Assembly (NCBI GenBank): GCA_905221605.1
Contig: CAJNDS010002546.1
Location: 925,544-965,543, forward strand
DNA length: 40,000 bases
Source of the DNA: Symbiodinium natans
Lineage: Eukaryota > Sar > Dinophyceae > Suessiales > Symbiodiniaceae
Reading direction: 5' to 3'
The translations under genes and the position numbers were made by a program. The notes beneath the pieces are model-generated. The model saw only the letters and a list, made by a program, of their open reading frames with translations. It was not told where the DNA came from and ran no database searches. Shown in pieces: positions 20,562 through 26,400 of this stretch. Every line of letters begins with the position of its first letter. Within the stretch, counting starts at the first letter, position 1.

Positions 20562-23413
20562 TGCTTCCGGTGGAGTGCGGGGTCGAGGCCGTACCAGGCC
20601 TTTGGCCCACAGGAGAGGGAAAGGGGTTTGTGTTGCTCGCAGCCCAAGAGTGCGATCACTCTCTCCAGCCGGGCGAGGTTGTTGCGGAAGTGCGTTCCGG
20701 CCTCGTTAGCACTGCGGCCTGTGGTTGTGGCGCGGTTGAGACGGTGTTCGAGTCGGAGCCGTCTCCGCAGGCATGTGCGGATTGTGGGGTCGCCGTTGCC
20801 TCGGTTGACCACGACCCGTGCTTTGCTTGCGGGTCCGCGTCCAGGGCCGCGGCAAGAAGCTTCCAAGGTTGTTCCTCGTGTGCGCGGTCTTTTGGGCGGC
20901 TGCGTACCGGCGCCAGGATCGGTGTGCTATCGGTCCTTGCTGCGGTGACTGTTCTCGCTTCGGTGTGGGGCGGGAGCGGCCCGGTTGGGCGCCCTGTTGA
21001 GGAGCCTGGAGTGCTTACTTGCTTGGACCACCTTCCAAGCGTCGACAGCTGGTGGGAGGCGCCGGGTGGTTACGCGTCTGTGTGGGGTAGGCGCCCTGCG
21101 CAGAAGGACCTCGGGACTCTGGCGGTCGAGAAGGCGCCTTACGAAACGTGCTTGCTTCAGCGCGTAGGTGAGGCGTGGCGTCTCTGGGACACGAGGGATT
21201 TGCGTGTGGCGGAAAGCGTTGCGTGCAGCGATGAGGTTCCAGTCACCGAACGCCTCGCGGTCTTTAGGACGCGCAAGGGGCCACGCTGGGCTGGCTGGCG
21301 TAAGGGATCGGCCACTGCTGGGAGAGGCGCAAGTGACGCTGTGCGCCCAGCAGACGCGGTCGATACGGCGCGCTGCCCGAGCTATCATATCGTGGAGAGC
21401 TGGGACATCGAGAAGATGATCGAAGAGCCTCCAACGGACTACTATTATGAGAAGCTCGCGGCAGATATGCGCGCCCGGCACCCTAAAGCGTGCCCGCACC
21501 TCCTCGACCACCTCGTTTCCTTAGAGGGTTTCCTAGATAAGTCAATCTTGTTTGGGTTCTCCTTTGGAATCAGCAAGGCCGAAGTTTGTGTCTCCAAAGG
21601 CAAGCTCCTGGGACACAACATTGGGCGGGACGGGAGTTCGCCTGACGAAGAGCGTTGTCAGGCGGTGATTGACTTTCCCCCGCTCTGGGAGAAGCTTCAC
21701 ATTCAGCAATTTTTGGGTTGCGCAAACTGGTTGCGCGGCTACCTGCCTGTTGAGTATGGGCACGCAGCCAAGATTTTAGGGCAGTGGCAGAAGCCAGGCG
21801 CCGTCTTTCCTGAAGGCGGGCTGGGCTCAGCCGCCACCGAGGGTTGCAAAGCCTTTAAAGCGATTAAGCGCATGATGCAGAACCGCATCAATTTGGCTAC
21901 CTTCGATGAGGCCTCTGCTGCGGATGGGTCGTGTCCCCTTGAGCAGATCGCGGATGCGTCGGGCATCGCGGTAGGGGGCAGCGTCGTGCAGATGACGCGT
22001 GACTTGAGTCAGCTCAAGGTGCTTATGACGCACTCAAAGAGCTTGACCCCCGCGCAGCAGAACTGGCCGCCCTTGATACAGGAGGCGTTTGCCCAGCTCG
22101 AGGTAAAGCGGGCGACACGCCGCATGTTTGGCTCTATTCGGACTCTGTGTTGGACAGATCATGCCAACCTTACCCGAGCGCAAACATCGGACATCGGAAT
22201 GGATCCGAAGCTCGTCCGGTGGGTTGCAGAAATCCTTATGGATGGGTCCGAAATAAGGAGCCTTAGCGGTCGCTCAGCGACGCTGGGTGACAGTTTTAGC
22301 CGCAATCCCAAAGATCGGGATGCGCTCCTTGCGGCGAGGACGAAAGACCTCGAGGGCCTTTCGGGCCAACTCCGAGGTTTCGACCTGGACCAGTACCTCG
22401 GAGAGGGTACTGAGGGTGATGGACCCGTGCCCTGGGCGGTCGGCAACGACGCCGTCCCAGAGCCTGCGGGCCGTGTCCAGGCCGCGGCTGTGCCGATGTG
22501 CGTCGTCGCAGCCCTTCCGGTGCGCGTCATGGTTGTCTTTGACTACGCGCGTTGGAAAGAGCAGGACGCAGAGCTGACTGAGATCAGGCGCGTCTTCCAA
22601 GCGAGCCTCCCTGGAATTTCTGTGGCTGTCAGGGGTTGTTGGGGTCCGTTTGAGGATACCGACGGGCTTGCCTCGCATTTTGATTGCGGGGCCGGCAGGC
22701 TCGCAGGGACCAAGAAGATCAAGCGGATCAGGGTCGACTTGCTCACTTCGTGTGCCAAGGTTCTTAGGGAAGCTTCGGGGTTTCGTCCGCAGTTCCTCGT
22801 AGGACTTGGGCAAGGCGGGCTGGTCACAGCCGTCCTTAGGTGGCCTTTGGTTGTTGAGCTTACGCTCCAAGCAAGGAACCTGCAGCGCAAAGAAGCTAGG
22901 GCTGTAGGAGAGGCTTGGGCAGGCATCAAGGCTATCTGGGCGGTGCGGCCACGCCTTTGGCGCACGCAGCAAGGCCACTTGGAAGTGGCCGAGGCTTGTC
23001 CGGAACTCAAGAAGGATTTTCCGGAGCCTCCCCTGCGAGGTTTTGGGATCGTAGGGAAGCAGGCATTGGGGGCGGAAGTTCTGCGGTCCTTGAGGTTGGA
23101 CGCGGTTCGTTCCATCGATGATGCTAGCATTAGAGGGATGCTGGACGAACCGTCACGACCCCTCTGGGACCATGAGGGTCTATGCATCTGCGGCAAACGG
23201 ACCTACCTGTTTTCTCGCTGCCCCGCCTGCATCGAGAAAGAGGCAGTCGATACCTCGGTAGAGATAGCCGAGCGGGAGGAGCCCGAACCTCCGCTTGAGG
23301 GCGACCTTGAGGCCCATGAGGTGGGCCTAGAGGTCAACTCCGTCCTTGCAACTTTGGATAGGACAGGAGGTTTGTTTAGGGTTAGGTCCTCACCATCCAG
23401 CAATGGGCGGTAG
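20195..23413 (+). CDS. ORF2: Pol part 1, RT C-terminal part and RNase H
   Basis: 1072 aa from the first ATG, although real entry is probably by -1 frameshift from ORF1, so residues before about 115 may not be made. After the protease tail (LPVECGVEAVPGLWP) comes a Cys-rich segment with four CxC/CxxC pairs (about 185-235) and a membrane-like helix (RIGVLSVLAAVTVLASVW). From about 425 the sequence matches the Ty3/gypsy RT after the catalytic palm: GISKAEV, LLGHNIGRDG, then FLGCANWLRGYLP. RNase H follows with D587 (DASG), E630, D655 (TDH) and D699 (GDSFSR). No RT fingers, no DYRR and no YVDD are present upstream; these are in ORF3. The C-terminus has a GLGQGG segment and a CxC...CxxC zinc ribbon. 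Confidence 0.88.
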   Translation: MQNRSQGNVRLARTDPRRQSVGLRRKDGPGLQAGSRLSRPRHAGNQDAQVRGSQQDPEGQGLRLRSAVVEPGRRVMHRAWGRKSGAPPLRRGRASRALARRRGAGACRAGARVSAEGSLSEVVLPVECGVEAVPGLWPTGEGKGFVLLAAQECDHSLQPGEVVAEVRSGLVSTAACGCGAVETVFESEPSPQACADCGVAVASVDHDPCFACGSASRAAARSFQGCSSCARSFGRLRTGARIGVLSVLAAVTVLASVWGGSGPVGRPVEEPGVLTCLDHLPSVDSWWEAPGGYASVWGRRPAQKDLGTLAVEKAPYETCLLQRVGEAWRLWDTRDLRVAESVACSDEVPVTERLAVFRTRKGPRWAGWRKGSATAGRGASDAVRPADAVDTARCPSYHIVESWDIEKMIEEPPTDYYYEKLAADMRARHPKACPHLLDHLVSLEGFLDKSILFGFSFGISKAEVCVSKGKLLGHNIGRDGSSPDEERCQAVIDFPPLWEKLHIQQFLGCANWLRGYLPVEYGHAAKILGQWQKPGAVFPEGGLGSAATEGCKAFKAIKRMMQNRINLATFDEASAADGSCPLEQIADASGIAVGGSVVQMTRDLSQLKVLMTHSKSLTPAQQNWPPLIQEAFAQLEVKRATRRMFGSIRTLCWTDHANLTRAQTSDIGMDPKLVRWVAEILMDGSEIRSLSGRSATLGDSFSRNPKDRDALLAARTKDLEGLSGQLRGFDLDQYLGEGTEGDGPVPWAVGNDAVPEPAGRVQAAAVPMCVVAALPVRVMVVFDYARWKEQDAELTEIRRVFQASLPGISVAVRGCWGPFEDTDGLASHFDCGAGRLAGTKKIKRIRVDLLTSCAKVLREASGFRPQFLVGLGQGGLVTAVLRWPLVVELTLQARNLQRKEARAVGEAWAGIKAIWAVRPRLWRTQQGHLEVAEACPELKKDFPEPPLRGFGIVGKQALGAEVLRSLRLDAVRSIDDASIRGMLDEPSRPLWDHEGLCICGKRTYLFSRCPACIEKEAVDTSVEIAEREEPEPPLEGDLEAHEVGLEVNSVLATLDRTGGLFRVRSSPSSNGR
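21440..21770 (+). other. RT C-terminal (post-YVDD) segment
   Basis: HLLDHLVSLEGFLDKS...FGISKAEVCVSKGKLLGHNIGRDG...QFLGCANWLRGYLP corresponds to the gypsy RT region that normally directly follows YVDD: the HL..V helix, L...KC.F, FLGH.VS..G, and FLGL.NYYRRF. It begins just where the RT segment in ORF3 ends. Confidence 0.85.
21930..22310 (+). other. RNase H domain (gypsy type)
   Basis: Would degrade RNA in RNA:DNA hybrids. Motifs in order: DASGIAVGGSVVQ (D587), SKSLTPAQQNW, QEAFAQLE (E630), WTDHANL (D655), GDSFSR (D699). All four catalytic acids are present at normal spacing, so it is likely functional if translated. Confidence 0.88.
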
Positions 23414-26400
23414 GGTTCAGGACTACGCCCAAGGATGCTCCAGTTCCCACAGCATATGGCATGCTGAGTGGGAAGATATGGAAGAAGGGCCATTCCATGA
23501 AGCTCAGCCTCGGCTCCCAGCACAAGGATCTTTCCAAGTGGGGCGATGTGAAGCCTTACTGGACCACATGGGTGGTTAGAGAAGATGGTGCTGTGGTGGC
23601 GGGGCACAACTGCTCGCCCCTGGATGCGGTTCAGGGCGACATCGTCGTGCATTGGTCGTCAGTGGTGAACTGGCACGGCCACAGACATGTCGTGAATGAG
23701 CAGTGCGAAGTGCTCTGGAGGTCTAAGGGCAAAGAGGTTGCCTTAGACCCCTCCTTCGGCAAGCTGATAGCCCTTGTGGGTAGGGTTACTCAGGTCATTG
23801 GCTGGCGGGCAACCGGAGAAGCCTCGGATCCCCGCGGTTCTACCCGGCAGGCGTCAAGGGTCCTTGCTCAATTCTCTGCGTCCAATGAGGGCGTAGAAGG
23901 GCATTGGACCGCGGGCGCTATCAGTCGCGGGAAGAATGCCAATGAGTGCAAGCTGAAGGGTAGAGTTTTGGCGTTTATGGGTGAGGAGCACAAGGGCCCT
24001 GCTGTGGTTCTAGAGCTCGTCAGCCATAGCCCCATCCTGTGCATTTGGGACCATTCCTCAACCAAGGTCAAGGTCGAGTTTAAGGGCGGTGTTCCGTCTT
24101 TGAGCCTGGCCGCGGGGGAGGACGAAAATCGTCGCGAACAGCTTGCGGTCGAGGCGAGGGACGCGGCGAACATTTCGGAGTTCCGAGTCACGGGATCCCT
24201 TCGTACGGCGTGGTACGAGGGCCAGCGGCGCGATCCCTCATTGGCGGGCTCGATTCGCAAGCCGGAGCCGCCGATGGTGATATCCGGAGACGGGTTGTTG
24301 GAGCGCGAGGTGACCCTCAGGACGGGTCAAACCGTCGTCGTCCCAGTGGTTCCCAACGGGGCTGCGGGCGCGAATGGGGTGACCTGGCGCCGCGCCTGCT
24401 ACAATTCAGTCCACTGTGGAGTCCTTGGGGCCCATAGGTCTGCCGAGGTTACCATCAAACTGCTGGAGAGGGCAGTCTGGTGGCCCGATTTGGAGAAAGA
24501 TGTGCGGACCTGGGTCGCCAAGTGTCTCGCCTGCATTAAAGGCCGCTCTCGACCGACGAAGGTTGAAGCTCGTGCGGTCAAGTGTGGCGCCGAGACATGC
24601 TGGCAGGAAGTCAGCGTGGACTGTGAGGGTCCGAACCGAGAGGACAGGGAGGGGCATAGGTACTCGCTTACGTACTTCGATTGCCTCAGTCATGCTGTCC
24701 TCCTCGAGCCGATGAGGTCTCTGACTCATGCGGAAGTCAGGAGGGCGTTCGTGCGCTGTGTGCTTCGCAGCAGGACGATCCCGAGCCTCATCAGGTCGGA
24801 CAGAGGGCCAGAGTTCAAGAACGCGCTCATGGCAGAACTCAGCGCGATGCTTGGGACCGAGTGGCGGTTCAGCGCGCCCTTGAGGCCTTGTGAGTTGGGC
24901 GCAAACGAGCGAGTCCACCAAGAAGTTCAAAAGGTGCTGGGGGCGGTCGTCAGGCAAGTCGGCGCCTCCCTTTCCGAAGCTTGGTCGGATTGGCTCGTGG
25001 TGGCGGAGTACGTCATAGACAACACTCCGGGACCCCACGGGTATACCCCGAGGGACCTAGAGCGGAGCTGGTCGCTCGCTCTACCACTTGAAAAGGACGT
25101 CCTGCGAGACGCCTTGCAGTTTGAACCCATCTCTGATTGGGCTCGGAGCCAGTTCAAACAGTTCTCGGAGCTAGCTGCTGCGGTCCGAGAGCACTGGACG
25201 CGGTCTTCAGAAGCGCGGGCGAAACTTGCAAACCGTCATAGGCGCACTGTGGACCTTAAACCAGGCGACCGAGTGGTCTGGAACGCTCCGAGGGCCCGTT
25301 CAGAGGGGGCGGGGCGTGTGCCTTGGAAACCGGGTCTGACCGGCCCCTGGCGCGTGTTGGAAGTCAAGGGCCACAGGCTCACCTTGGAGCCCGTGTCGAT
25401 GGAGTCGGGGGGTACTTCTTCCGCCCGGCGCGGCCCGATGGAGGCGCACGCAGAAGACTGCATTCTTGTCCCTGCGGATGCAGATGGCGCGGAATCCCGC
25501 GAGCCGGTCGTCTTTGAGGACGATGGAACCGGCGGGGACGACTTGTCTCGCCCCAGCTTAGGGCAGCAGGTTCAAGGCGACGCCAAGCAGGTGGAGTTCA
25601 CGCTGACCAGGCGCGGGAGGGACTTCGTCCTCCGCCTTGGTGACCGCATTGCCTATCGGGGTGTAGGTGGAGGCCCGAAGGTGTGCAGGTTAGGACGGGT
25701 CACGCAGGTGGATGCGGCCCGTGCGCAGGTCGGCGTCCATCGCTATCTCCCCGACGCCAGCGGGGTTCGCGTCAAATGGCGGCTTGCATATATCGCCGAG
25801 GACGGAGCGCTCACGCTTTCAGAAGGGACCCGTCCGGCCCATGAAGCGGTTTCTGTGAAGGAAATCATTTCCAAAATCGACCTAAACCGCGACGGCGTGC
25901 TTGCTGCAGCCTCGGCCAGAAAGTTGGACAAGGGGGCGTATTCGTTGCAGGACAGGACCCTCGAGCGAGCGTCTCGTGCCGGCACGAGTGTGCTCTCGAT
26001 CCAAGAGGCCCTCGCGGACCTCTTGGTCGCGGAACCCCGCGCGTTGCAGCCTAGGGCTTCCCCAGAGTCGGGTGCTGTCGAGAGTTGGTTCCGGCAGTAT
26101 TTCCTTGGTGGGGTTGCTGATGTCTTAGAGGTTGCTTGGGGTGACGCGGTCGTTTCCGACGCGGCTAGGAGGCACGGGTACAGGGTTGTTCCCGCTTTTG
26201 TGCAAGGCAAGCAGGCCTACGGGATCACCTGGAACCTGGCCGCAGAAGAGCACTTAGAGGCCATTAGCGGCGCTGTTCTGCGCACAGAGCCGAAGGTGCT
26301 CGTGATTGGGCTCGAGGGCAAGAATGTGCCCCGAGCTCTCCTCCAACTAGTCGCCCGGCGTGCGCAGGAACGCACGCGCGCGGGCGCCCACGTCGCGCTG

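Noticed and set aside
22765-22920. Alpha/beta-hydrolase reading of the GLGQGG segment in ORF2
   Set aside because: The elbow lacks a clear nucleophile and no His/Asp partners were found, so no enzyme is called.
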